Below are positions 26,898 through 34,857 of a DNA stretch of 64,000 nt, one piece after another. Position 1 is the first letter of the stretch. Each line of letters opens with the position of its first letter. Both the position numbers and the translations under genes were made by a program. A model generated the notes under the pieces. That model did not search any database. It was given only the letters and a program-made list of their open reading frames with translations, and was not told where the DNA came from. The DNA lies in the NCBI RefSeq assembly GCF_004102025.1, contig NZ_CP025228.1, positions 248,001 through 312,000 on the forward strand. The letters run 5' to 3'. The stretch is from Actinomyces qiguomingii. GTDB lineage: Bacteria > Actinomycetota > Actinomycetes > Actinomycetales > Actinomycetaceae.

Positions 26898-27863
26898 TCA
26901 CTTGTTCGGTACGGTTGAGGTGTCGATGCCGGCGATGAACTCCTCGACCTGTTCCAACGACCGCACGGCCGCAGTGCCGCCCACGCGGGTCACCGACAGG
27001 CCGGCGACCCCATTGGCGAATACGGCCGCATCCACCGGGTTCATGCCGCGCAGCAGGGCACGGATGTATCCGGCGGCAAAGTTGTCTCCGGCCCCCGTGG
27101 TGTCCACGGCGTCACGGCCGATGGCGGGGACAATCTCGGTGGCGTCGGCATTGTGAACCAGACAGCCGCGCGCCCCGAGCTTCAATACCGTATTGGTCAC
27201 CCCGTGGCTGCCCAGTACGGCCGCCGCCTCGAACTCGTTGCGAGCACCAGTTAGGGCGATGGCCTCGTCCGCATTGGGGAAGAAGTAATCGACATACCTC
27301 AGTGCCTCCGTGATCTCCTCGAGCCCCGCACCGGTACGACTGGGCACCATGTCCGCGCACACGAGCATCCCCGCGGCCTTCGCCCGGCGGAACAGGTCGG
27401 CCATCCACTTCCCGGACAGCAGGGGATTGTTGAAGATCGAGCCGAAGGTAAGGGCCTTGGCGAATCCGATGCGGCCGGAGACGTCGAGATCGCCCTCCTC
27501 GGTGAGCCACAGGCTGCCGTTGCGGTTGGTGATGAAGGTGCGCTCACCGCCGGGCTGGACCAGGCCGACATTCAACGACGTCGTCAGGCCTCGCCGCACC
27601 CGCACCCGGGATACGTCCACGCCCTCGGAGCGGGCGGTGGTTGTGATGAAGGCGCCGGCCGCGTCGTCGCCGACCGCGGTCACCAGCCCCACCCGGGCGC
27701 CCAGGCGGGACAGGATGATGGACTCGTTCAGCGCATCGCCGCCCACCTGCATGGAGATGTCGTCAACCGGGTAGGAGACGGTGTCGAAAACGCGTCTGTC
27801 GACCGGGTGCAGCGGGATGTCGACCACCGCGGAGCCCACGCACAAGACGTCGAGGATGGTCAA
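26898..27863 (-). CDS. PfkB-family carbohydrate kinase
   Basis: 321-residue ribokinase-fold sugar kinase. Substrate side: VGGDALNESIILSRLGARVG near residue 41. ATP/anion-hole motif DTTGAGDNFAAGYIRALLRG near residue 255, with the catalytic Asp. Length is normal. It is the last gene of the polyol operon, 10 bp after the dehydrogenase gene. In that context it should phosphorylate the ketose made by the dehydrogenases, giving the aldolase its substrate. Fructose-, tagatose- or sorbose-type substrates are all possible; the sequence does not decide. Confidence 0.9.
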   Translation of the reverse strand: MTILDVLCVGSAVVDIPLHPVDRRVFDTVSYPVDDISMQVGGDALNESIILSRLGARVGLVTAVGDDAAGAFITTTARSEGVDVSRVRVRRGLTTSLNVGLVQPGGERTFITNRNGSLWLTEEGDLDVSGRIGFAKALTFGSIFNNPLLSGKWMADLFRRAKAAGMLVCADMVPSRTGAGLEEITEALRYVDYFFPNADEAIALTGARNEFEAAAVLGSHGVTNTVLKLGARGCLVHNADATEIVPAIGRDAVDTTGAGDNFAAGYIRALLRGMNPVDAAVFANGVAGLSVTRVGGTAAVRSLEQVEEFIAGIDTSTVPNK

Positions 27864-27873
27864 GGTCGTCGCC

Positions 27874-28926
27874 TCACTTCAGGGAGTCATCAACGACGAC
27901 GACGGCCTTGGTGAACGATCCGGGGTCACTCACGGCCGTCTCGAAGGCCTGCTGGATGTCCGGATAGGCGAAGTGCCGGTCGATCAACTCCGAGACCTTC
28001 AAAGCGCCGGAGCGGATGAGCTCGATGGTGGTCGGGTAGGAGTTGCAGTACCGGAACACGGTCTGGATCGTCACCTCACGGTTGATCGCCAGGAACGGCA
28101 CCGGCGCCTCGCCGGGGACCGTGCCCACAACCATTAAGCGGCCGCGGCGCTTGACCACTTGCAGACCGAGCCTCACGGTGGGCACCGCGCCGGCGGTCTC
28201 GAAGACGACGTCGGCCCCGTACCGGCCGACGGCCTCCCGGATTCGAGCGACCGGGTCGCCCCCGCCGCTGTTGACAACGACGTCGACGCCGAGGCCGCGT
28301 GCCGTTCGGAGCCTGCTGTCCTGCAGATCGACGGCGAGAATCGTGCGCGCTCCGGCCATGCGGGCGACCATGGCGACCATGAGACCGACGGCGCCCGCCC
28401 CGAGTATGACGACGGTCTTTCCCAGGAGCGCGCCCGCCATCTCGACGGCGTGCACGGCCACCGAGGCCGGTTCCACCAGGGCTCCCTCATCCAGGCTGAG
28501 CTCATCGGGCAGCGGGAACACCAGTGCGGCCGGATGCACCAGGTACTCGGTTAAGCCGCCGCGGTAGTTGGGGGCGGTGGCCATGAAGTCCACACTCGGG
28601 CACACGTTGTAGTGCCCGGACAGGCAGAATTCGCAGGTGTAGCAGGGGATGCCGGGCTCGATGCAGACGCGGTCGCCGGCCTTCAACTCCGCCACGCCGT
28701 CACCGACGTCGACGACGACGCCCGCGGGCTCGTGCCCCAGCCCCACCTCCTGCCCGGGCTGCGGCGGGATGTAGGGGCCGGACTTGAAACCGTGCATGTC
28801 CGAGCCGCACATTCCGACCCGGGCGATCTTGATCAGAACCTCGCCGGGGCCGGGCGTCGGGCGCTTACAGGCCTTGATGGTCATTAGGCCGGGGTGGTCG
28901 AGTACGGCCTTGGAATTGGTGCTCAT
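27874..28926 (-). CDS. Zinc-dependent polyol dehydrogenase, sorbitol/xylitol type
   Basis: 350 residues of the medium-chain dehydrogenase family. Catalytic zinc ligands lie in GMCGSDMHGF and GHEPAG; the structural-zinc lobe is CYTCEFCLSGHYNVC. The NAD-binding Rossmann motif is VILGAGAVGLMVAMVA, with an acidic residue at the end of the second strand (ILAVDLQDSR), which indicates NAD rather than NADP. It would oxidise a polyol to a ketose. It follows the MFS gene by 23 bp and precedes the sugar kinase, so the product is likely phosphorylated next. Confidence 0.9.
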   Translation of the reverse strand: MSTNSKAVLDHPGLMTIKACKRPTPGPGEVLIKIARVGMCGSDMHGFKSGPYIPPQPGQEVGLGHEPAGVVVDVGDGVAELKAGDRVCIEPGIPCYTCEFCLSGHYNVCPSVDFMATAPNYRGGLTEYLVHPAALVFPLPDELSLDEGALVEPASVAVHAVEMAGALLGKTVVILGAGAVGLMVAMVARMAGARTILAVDLQDSRLRTARGLGVDVVVNSGGGDPVARIREAVGRYGADVVFETAGAVPTVRLGLQVVKRRGRLMVVGTVPGEAPVPFLAINREVTIQTVFRYCNSYPTTIELIRSGALKVSELIDRHFAYPDIQQAFETAVSDPGSFTKAVVVVDDSLK

Positions 28927-28949
28927 GTGTGTATCTCCTCTTTGAGAAA

Positions 28950-30428
28950 CTAAGCGGCTTTAGCCGTGCGGATAGGTAGTGCCATCTCTTCGACGCTGCG
29001 CCCCCGGGTCTCGATGCCGAAGAGAGCCAGCACCAGTGCGCAGGCGCTGAGCAGCAGGCCCAGCACCACGAATACGGCGATCACACCGAACTCGGTCAGC
29101 AGCCACGCCACCAGGTAGGGCGAGGCGATGGCGACGACCCGGCCGATGGAATTGGCGATGCCCAGGCCGCGCATCTTCTGCGCCGTCGGCCAGATCTCGG
29201 GCGCGTAGACGGCCGAGGAGAAGCTGTTGTAGACGTACAGGACCACGATCATCAGGGTGCCGACCGCGAGAATCGTGGCCTCGGAGGTCTGCCGGGAGTA
29301 GACGTACCCCAGCACGGCCACCAGGACGATAAGCCCCGGCCCGAGGACCTTGCGGGGCAGCAGGTCCATGATCAGTGTGGAGATGAACACCCCCACCGGA
29401 GCGCCGATCATCATGATCATCGACATTGCCAGCGACTTGGAAATGTCGATCCCCTGGTTGACGAATATGGTCGGCACCCACTGGGTGATGGTGTACAGAG
29501 ACAGGTTCATGGCGATCAGGGTGGCGGTGGCCACCAGGGTGCGGCGGCCCAGCTCGCCGGTGAAGAACGCCGAGAGCGGAACCGCGACCTCGGTCTGCGG
29601 GACGGGTGCGGCTTCGGCAGTGCCGCCGTGCGCAGCATCAGCAGTGTCACTGACGCCGGCGGCCGGCGGGCGGGTGGCTGCGTCGTCGGGACTGGCGACG
29701 AGGACACCACCGGAGCGGGCGGCGGCCCTGCGGACGATGGCGACGCCGTCGTCGGCTCTGCCCGAGGCGATCAGCCAGCGGGGCGATTCTTCGAGCTGGA
29801 AATGGACGACGACGAGTATCGCCAGCGCCAGGGTCCCGGCCACCACGAATACCGCCCGCCAGCTCAACGCCGGAATGAGCACGGCGGCCAGGATCGCGGC
29901 GATCAGGGGGGAGAGGTTGCCCAGCAGGGAGATGCGGGCCGACCAGGTGCCGCGCACCCGGGCCGGCATGAACTCGGTGAAGGTGCCGTAGCCGAGGACG
30001 ATGCCGCCGCCCATACCGATCCCCATCAGGCCCCGGCAGATGATCAGGAAGATCATGCCCGGGGTGCAGGCCGCCGTCAACGCCATGGAGCCGAATACGA
30101 GGATGCACATCTCATAGGTGCGCTTGCGACCGATCCGGTCCCCGAGACTGCCCGCGGCCAGCGAGCCCACGAAGAAGCCCATCATCATCGCCGAGGAGAA
30201 GAAGGCGTTCCAGTAGTTGTTCGACCATCCCCGGTCCACCAGGTCGGCCAGGACCGAGTTCCCCGAGGAGTTCAGGATGCCGTTGAATTGAAGCGCCAGC
30301 CCCAGCACCCAGAACACCTGCCAGTGCCAGCGGGACACCGGCAGCCGCTCCAGGGTGGCCAGGGCCCGCGCGGAGTCCATCTGTGTATCCGTCGGACCCG
30401 CATCCGGCCGACCGATCTTTCGACTCAT
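28950..30428 (-). CDS. MFS sugar/polyol transporter
   Basis: 492 residues with twelve predicted membrane helices. The loop 2-3 signature is GDRIGRKRTYEMC; the sugar-porter-like GLMGIGMGGGIVLG and the ESPRWLIASGR motif after helix 6 are present, followed by a long hydrophilic Ala/Pro-rich central loop. The start ATG overlaps the aldolase stop as ATGA, so both are co-translated. It is paralogous to the operon's first MFS gene (32634-34043), suggesting two related substrates or import plus export. Confidence 0.9.
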   Translation of the reverse strand: MSRKIGRPDAGPTDTQMDSARALATLERLPVSRWHWQVFWVLGLALQFNGILNSSGNSVLADLVDRGWSNNYWNAFFSSAMMMGFFVGSLAAGSLGDRIGRKRTYEMCILVFGSMALTAACTPGMIFLIICRGLMGIGMGGGIVLGYGTFTEFMPARVRGTWSARISLLGNLSPLIAAILAAVLIPALSWRAVFVVAGTLALAILVVVHFQLEESPRWLIASGRADDGVAIVRRAAARSGGVLVASPDDAATRPPAAGVSDTADAAHGGTAEAAPVPQTEVAVPLSAFFTGELGRRTLVATATLIAMNLSLYTITQWVPTIFVNQGIDISKSLAMSMIMMIGAPVGVFISTLIMDLLPRKVLGPGLIVLVAVLGYVYSRQTSEATILAVGTLMIVVLYVYNSFSSAVYAPEIWPTAQKMRGLGIANSIGRVVAIASPYLVAWLLTEFGVIAVFVVLGLLLSACALVLALFGIETRGRSVEEMALPIRTAKAA

Positions 30429-31339
30429 TGTGCCCTCAACCCCTCGGTGGTCGGCGGATGCCCGCCGGTGACCCGGTTGAGGTCGCCGGCCACCACGGGC
30501 ATGGCCTGTGCCTGCCCGGCGGAGCCCAACAACTCGATCTTCTCCAGGGCGCGCTGCTTGAGCGCCGCCCGCACACGCAGCTGCGTGTCCACGTAGCTGG
30601 TGGATGTGTCCTCCCGGATGGCGGCCATGGCCGCCTGACCCAGCTCGGAGTGGATATTTACCTTGGCGACGCCGCTGGCGATCGTTCGGCGCACGTCGTC
30701 GTCCGGGATGCCGGAGGCTCCGTGCAGCACGAGTGGGACGTCGACGGCCTCACGTACCGCCGCCAGCACGTCGTGGGCGATGCGCGGCGGGGAGCTGTAG
30801 GGGCCGTGGATGTTGCCGATGGCGACCGCCAGGGCGTCGCAGCCGGTTCGCTCCACGAACTCCGCGGCCTGGGCGGGATCGGTGTACTGATAGTGCGCCA
30901 GCGCCGCCTCGTAGTCGCCGTAGTCACCCACATGGCCCAGCTCGGCCTCCACCGGCACGCCGCGCGGGTGGAAGTAGTCCACAACGCGTTTGGTCTCGGC
31001 GATGTTCTCCTCGAAGGGCAGTTTCGAGGCATCCCGCATGACGGCGTTGTTGCCGTGGATGTAGGCGTTGTGGACGATGTCGAAGCTGCGCCCGTGGTCC
31101 CAGTGGACGATGGTGGGAACATTCGCATGCTCCGCCATATTGCGCATCAGCCAGGCGAACTCCTCGAATACGACGTTGCCCGTGAAACTCGTTCCGAAGG
31201 AGATGATGACGGGGGAGCGGGCCTCCTGTGCGGCGTCCATGACGCCCATGAGCATTTCGGCGTTCCACGTGTTGAAGTGGGGCACCGCGTATCCCTTCGC
31301 CTGCGCGTGGCGCAGCCACCACACCAGATCTGCCAGCAT
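30425..31339 (-). CDS. Class II ketose-bisphosphate aldolase
   Basis: 304 residues of the zinc-dependent fructose/tagatose-bisphosphate aldolase family, cleaving a ketose 1,6-bisphosphate (or a related phosphate) to dihydroxyacetone phosphate and an aldehyde. Visible motifs: VPHFNTWNAEM, TIVHWDHGRSFD with the proton-transfer Asp and a zinc His, VPVEAELGHVGDYGD with a zinc Glu, HGASGIPDDDVR with a zinc His, and KVNIHSELGQA for phosphate binding. Length is typical. The gene lies 77 bp after the second dehydrogenase gene and overlaps the next gene by 4 bp. Its place between dehydrogenases and kinase defines the pathway as oxidation, phosphorylation and cleavage. Confidence 0.9.
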   Translation of the reverse strand: MLADLVWWLRHAQAKGYAVPHFNTWNAEMLMGVMDAAQEARSPVIISFGTSFTGNVVFEEFAWLMRNMAEHANVPTIVHWDHGRSFDIVHNAYIHGNNAVMRDASKLPFEENIAETKRVVDYFHPRGVPVEAELGHVGDYGDYEAALAHYQYTDPAQAAEFVERTGCDALAVAIGNIHGPYSSPPRIAHDVLAAVREAVDVPLVLHGASGIPDDDVRRTIASGVAKVNIHSELGQAAMAAIREDTSTSYVDTQLRVRAALKQRALEKIELLGSAGQAQAMPVVAGDLNRVTGGHPPTTEGLRAQ

Positions 31340-31416
31340 GTTGTGTTGTTCCTTCCTTAAGCCGGGGTCGGTGGAATCAGTCGATGAGGCCGATCTTCGA
31401 GGGCAGTCCTCGAAAG

Positions 31417-32493
31417 TCAGTCCTCAAAGTCATAGGTGAGGACGACCTTGATGGCGTCCTTGGCGGCCATGGCCTCGAAGCCTTTCTCCCATTCGGACAG
31501 GCCGAAGCGATGGGTGATCATCGGCTCGAGCTGGACTAGTCTGTGGTCGACCAATCGCAGCACGTTGCGCCAGGTGGTCGAGTCGTAGGCCATGTGGCCG
31601 ATGAGCGAGATGTTCCACTCCGTGATGCGGTTGATCGGGAAGTTAAGCGGCTTGAAGCCCATGCCGGCGCGGACGATCTCCGCATTGGGCCGCACCATGG
31701 TGATGGCCTGCTCCAGGGCGATGTTGGCGCCGGAACACTCGATCACCAGACCGAGGTTGTCCTTGCCGCAGATCTCCTGGCACCGGGCGACCACGTCCTC
31801 CTGGGAGCCGTTTACCAGGTGCGTGGCGCCGAGCTGCTTGGCGACCTTGAAACGCGTGGAGACGTCGGCGTCGAGCCCCACCAGCACAATGTTGACCGCG
31901 CCCATCAGCTTGGCGACCTGCACGGAGTACAGGCCCAGCGGGCCGGCGCCGATGATCACGACGTCCTGCCCGGGCCTGAGGTGGGTCTGCTCGGCCACGG
32001 CCTTGTAGGAGTTGCACAGCGGCTCGATGGCGGCCGCCTGCTCATAGGGCAGCCAGTCGGGCAGCTCCCAGATCGCGTGCCGGTGGATGCGTAGGATCTC
32101 ACCGGGGATGATCGTGTACTTGGTGAATCCGCCGCCCCAGCGATTGTTGTCCAGGCCGATATTCACCTTGTTTTCGCAGCACAAGAAGTCCGCCTGTTCG
32201 CAGGCGGGGCAGGTGCCGCAGACGTGACCGGTGTTGTCCGAGACTACGCGCTGGCCGACGTGCCAGTCGGTCACCCTGGAGCCGACTTTGACGATCTCGC
32301 CGGCGAACTCGTGACCGCGGATGGAGTTGAACTCCTGCGAGCCGTTGTCCACGCGGAAGTGCTTCATGTCTGCGCCGCAGATGGTGGCGGCGCCGACCTT
32401 GACGAGCAGGTCCTCTTCCCCGATTTGGGGGACCGGGACGTCGATTAGGCGGTATCCGCCGAATTCCTTGCCGTAGCGTGCAAGAGCCTTCAT
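31417..32493 (-). CDS. Zinc-dependent alcohol/polyol dehydrogenase (second paralogue)
   Basis: 358 residues, medium-chain dehydrogenase family. Catalytic zinc site in TICGADMKHFR and GHEFAGEI; structural zinc in CGTCPACEQADFLCCENK. Rossmann motif VIIGAGPLGLYSVQVAKLMG. An in-frame start 34 codons earlier has no ribosome site; the ATG at 32493 has AAAGGA 7 bases upstream and begins with the expected first strand. It is only distantly related to the other dehydrogenase in the operon, so a different alcohol or a second oxidation step is likely. Confidence 0.9.
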   Translation of the reverse strand: MKALARYGKEFGGYRLIDVPVPQIGEEDLLVKVGAATICGADMKHFRVDNGSQEFNSIRGHEFAGEIVKVGSRVTDWHVGQRVVSDNTGHVCGTCPACEQADFLCCENKVNIGLDNNRWGGGFTKYTIIPGEILRIHRHAIWELPDWLPYEQAAAIEPLCNSYKAVAEQTHLRPGQDVVIIGAGPLGLYSVQVAKLMGAVNIVLVGLDADVSTRFKVAKQLGATHLVNGSQEDVVARCQEICGKDNLGLVIECSGANIALEQAITMVRPNAEIVRAGMGFKPLNFPINRITEWNISLIGHMAYDSTTWRNVLRLVDHRLVQLEPMITHRFGLSEWEKGFEAMAAKDAIKVVLTYDFED

Positions 32494-32633
32494 GATGATT
32501 CCTTTCTGGGCTGTGTGTGAAGGACTGAGTGAGAGTGGTTTAATGAGGGGAAAAGGGGAGGTGGGACGAGCGGCTCGGGGGAGATGGGAGACCACCCCGT
32601 TCGTTTCCGCCAGCCGAGGTGGATGCGTCGGTA

Positions 32634-34043
32634 TTAGCCGAGGTCGACGTCGGAAATCGACTCAATAGACTCTCCCCGGCTTTCCACACCGAAGACGCCG
32701 ATGATGACCGCGGTGACCACCGCCGTCGCCCCGAGGAGAATGAAGACTCCGGTCACGCCCGAGGCGTCCAGCAGGGCGGCCACCGCATAGGGGGAGAGGA
32801 TTCCGCTAATGCGGCCCACGGAGTTGGCGAGCCCGGAGCCACGTAGCTTCGCCGCCGTCGGCCAGATTTCCGGCACGTACACCGCCGAGGCGAAGCAGAC
32901 GAACATGTAGACGAAGATGATCAAGAAGAACCCCATGATCGACAGGGCGGTCATAGAGGTCTGCAGCGAGTAGACATACCCCAGCACGGCGATGATCAGC
33001 AGCAGGCCGATCCCGAAGACTCGGCGCGGGAAGCGGTCGATGATGAACACGGCGATGAAGATGCCGATGGGAGCCCCGAACATGCTCATGGTGTTCAGCA
33101 CCACGGAGTCGGCCAGATCGATGCCCTGGGAGAGCAGCATGGTCGGTAGCCAGTTGATGAGCGTGTACTGGATGACGTTCATCGCGATCAAGGCGAAAGA
33201 GCCGACGATCACGCGCTTGAGCAGTTCGCCCTTGAACAGGGCGCTGTAGGGGAGGTCCACCTGGCCCCTGGCCTTGGTGTGTTGCTCCGCGGCCGCAGAC
33301 ACCGGCTCCAGGGTTATGCCCTTGTGCCGCTCCACGTCGGCCTCGATCTTGTCCAGTAGCTCATTGGCCTGCCGGTAGCGGCCCTTGGACTCCAGCCAAC
33401 GGGGTGATTCGGGGAATAGCCGCCAGACCACGGCGAGCACGATTGTTGAGGTGACGGCGGGAATGATGAACTGGATGCGCCAGTTCGCCTCGGGGCTGAC
33501 CACGCCGACCAGGTAGGAGGCAATCAGTGAGCAGATCGGGTAGGACCAGTTGCCGATGAAGGAGGCGCGGGAGGACCAGGAGCCGCGATCCCGTGAGGGG
33601 ACGTACTCCGTCCAGGAGGCGAACAGCACCGTGAGCAGTCCACCGAGCGCGATTCCCATGAAGACGCGCACCACGATGAGGAAGGTCATGTTCGGGGAGG
33701 CTGCGGCAACCAGCATGGTGATGATGTGGAAGGCCACGAATCCCAGGAAGCCGTTGCGACGTCCCAGGCGGTCGCCGATTGCGCCGCCGATCAGTGCGCC
33801 CATGAACATCCCGGCGGTGGTCAGCGAGGAGAAGATCGCGGAGGAGGTGGTGTTGGTCCATCCGATCTGTGTCAGTACCGCCAGAACCAGGCCGCCGATG
33901 GCATTGCTCCAGCCCACGAGCAGTCCGAAGGCGACCATCCAGTACACCGACCAGTGGAAGCGGCTGGTGGGCAGTCGGTCTAGGCGGGCACCGGCGTTTG
34001 GAAGTGCGGTGGCGGGTGGGGTGAGTGTCGCTGGATTCGCCAT
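32634..34043 (-). CDS. MFS sugar/polyol transporter, first gene of the polyol operon
   Basis: 469 residues, twelve predicted helices. Signature GDRLGRRNGFLGF between helices 2 and 3, VFMGIALGGLLTVLFASWTE, and ESPRWLESKGRY after helix 6. The N-terminal LDRLPTSRFHWSVYWMVAFG closely parallels LERLPVSRWHWQVFWVLGLA of the other carrier, so the two arose by duplication. A 140-bp gap separates it from the next gene. The palindrome at 34171-34192 lies 128 bp upstream and is the probable control site for the whole operon. Confidence 0.9.
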   Translation of the reverse strand: MANPATLTPPATALPNAGARLDRLPTSRFHWSVYWMVAFGLLVGWSNAIGGLVLAVLTQIGWTNTTSSAIFSSLTTAGMFMGALIGGAIGDRLGRRNGFLGFVAFHIITMLVAAASPNMTFLIVVRVFMGIALGGLLTVLFASWTEYVPSRDRGSWSSRASFIGNWSYPICSLIASYLVGVVSPEANWRIQFIIPAVTSTIVLAVVWRLFPESPRWLESKGRYRQANELLDKIEADVERHKGITLEPVSAAAEQHTKARGQVDLPYSALFKGELLKRVIVGSFALIAMNVIQYTLINWLPTMLLSQGIDLADSVVLNTMSMFGAPIGIFIAVFIIDRFPRRVFGIGLLLIIAVLGYVYSLQTSMTALSIMGFFLIIFVYMFVCFASAVYVPEIWPTAAKLRGSGLANSVGRISGILSPYAVAALLDASGVTGVFILLGATAVVTAVIIGVFGVESRGESIESISDVDLG

Positions 34044-34170
34044 GAGGTCTCTTTCGTGTCATGCCTGTGGGCTTGCGTATGGCGGCACACTCGCCGTCGG
34101 CGAGGGCGCCGGGCCTGACACCGTCATTGGTGTGGCCGTCCTGGATTGAGCGCGGCGGTGCGCTCCGATA

Positions 34171-34192
34171 CATGACGTTATATAACGTCATG
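34171..34192. promoter_or_regulatory. Perfect 22-bp palindrome, candidate operator of the polyol operon
   Basis: Two 11-bp arms CATGACGTTAT meet without a spacer; the centre is GTTATATAAC. A further half-site GACGTTATA occurs at 34254-34262. It is in the only gene-free gap between the divergent polyol operon and the tRNA-Ser gene. A GntR/HutC-type protein such as that encoded at 24882-25622 would be a fitting ligand. Confidence 0.65.
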
Positions 34193-34317
34193 CCTATGAC
34201 GATACTCGTTGCCGGGTGCGACGTACAGGGGACGAAGGTCCTGTTCTGTGACCGACGTTATAGTGTTGTCCCATTCGGCGGTGTGGGTAGGGAGGTGGTA
34301 GGGTCCGATCCGTACCT

Positions 34318-34406
34318 GGAGAGGTGACAGAGCGGCCGAATGTGGCGGTCTTGAAAACCGCTGTGCGCCTGGCGCACCGGGGGTTCGAATCCCTCCCTCT
34401 CCGCCA
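34318..34406 (+). tRNA. tRNA-Ser (UGA anticodon)
   Basis: Acceptor GGAGAGG pairs with CCTCTCC; anticodon loop CTTGAAA gives TGA at 34352-34354; the long variable arm is typical of serine tRNA; T-arm GGTTCGAATCC; discriminator G and encoded CCA at 34404-34406. Confidence 0.96.
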
Positions 34407-34510
34407 CGGGAGGCGAGGTGTCGCCGTCGGCGGCGCCACACGCGGGCTTCGCGGCGGTCGTTGCCTCGCCCCGTGTGCTGGGGTAGGCTCATCGGGCCGA
34501 TCCGGCAACT

Positions 34511-34600
34511 GGAGATGTCGCATAGTGGCCTAGTGCGCCTTCCTGCTAAGAAGGTTGGGGATAAAACCCCTCGGGAGTTCGAATCTCCCCATCTCCGCCA
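34511..34600 (+). tRNA. tRNA-Ser (GCU anticodon)
   Basis: Acceptor GGAGATG pairs with CATCTCC; anticodon loop CTGCTAA gives GCT at 34545-34547; long variable arm; T-arm with AGTTCGAATCT; discriminator G and encoded CCA at 34598-34600. About 100 bp after the other tRNA-Ser gene, probably co-transcribed. Confidence 0.96.
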
Positions 34601-34857
34601 AACTCCTGGATTTCAGCGAAAACCCGGTGTTTCCAGCCTGTGGTCGGGGATGCTGGGGGAATAGGGCGGGCTGGCGCGTGGCCTGGCGGGATGTCCTCGG
34701 ATAGCGGTCGGCGTAGATGGTTCCGTGACGCGAACCACGCCTCGCGTATCGCTTCGCCACTTCACTTTCGGTGTCTCGGATGGGTAACTTGGGCCGTGGA
34801 GCTTCCTGCTCTGGTTCAACAACGTGTTCCCCGTCCCCGATCCGAGGAAGAAGAACC

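Noticed and set aside
34318..34600. tRNA-Ser genes as attachment site of an integrated element
   Set aside because: No integrase gene and no direct repeat of a tRNA 3' end was found nearby.
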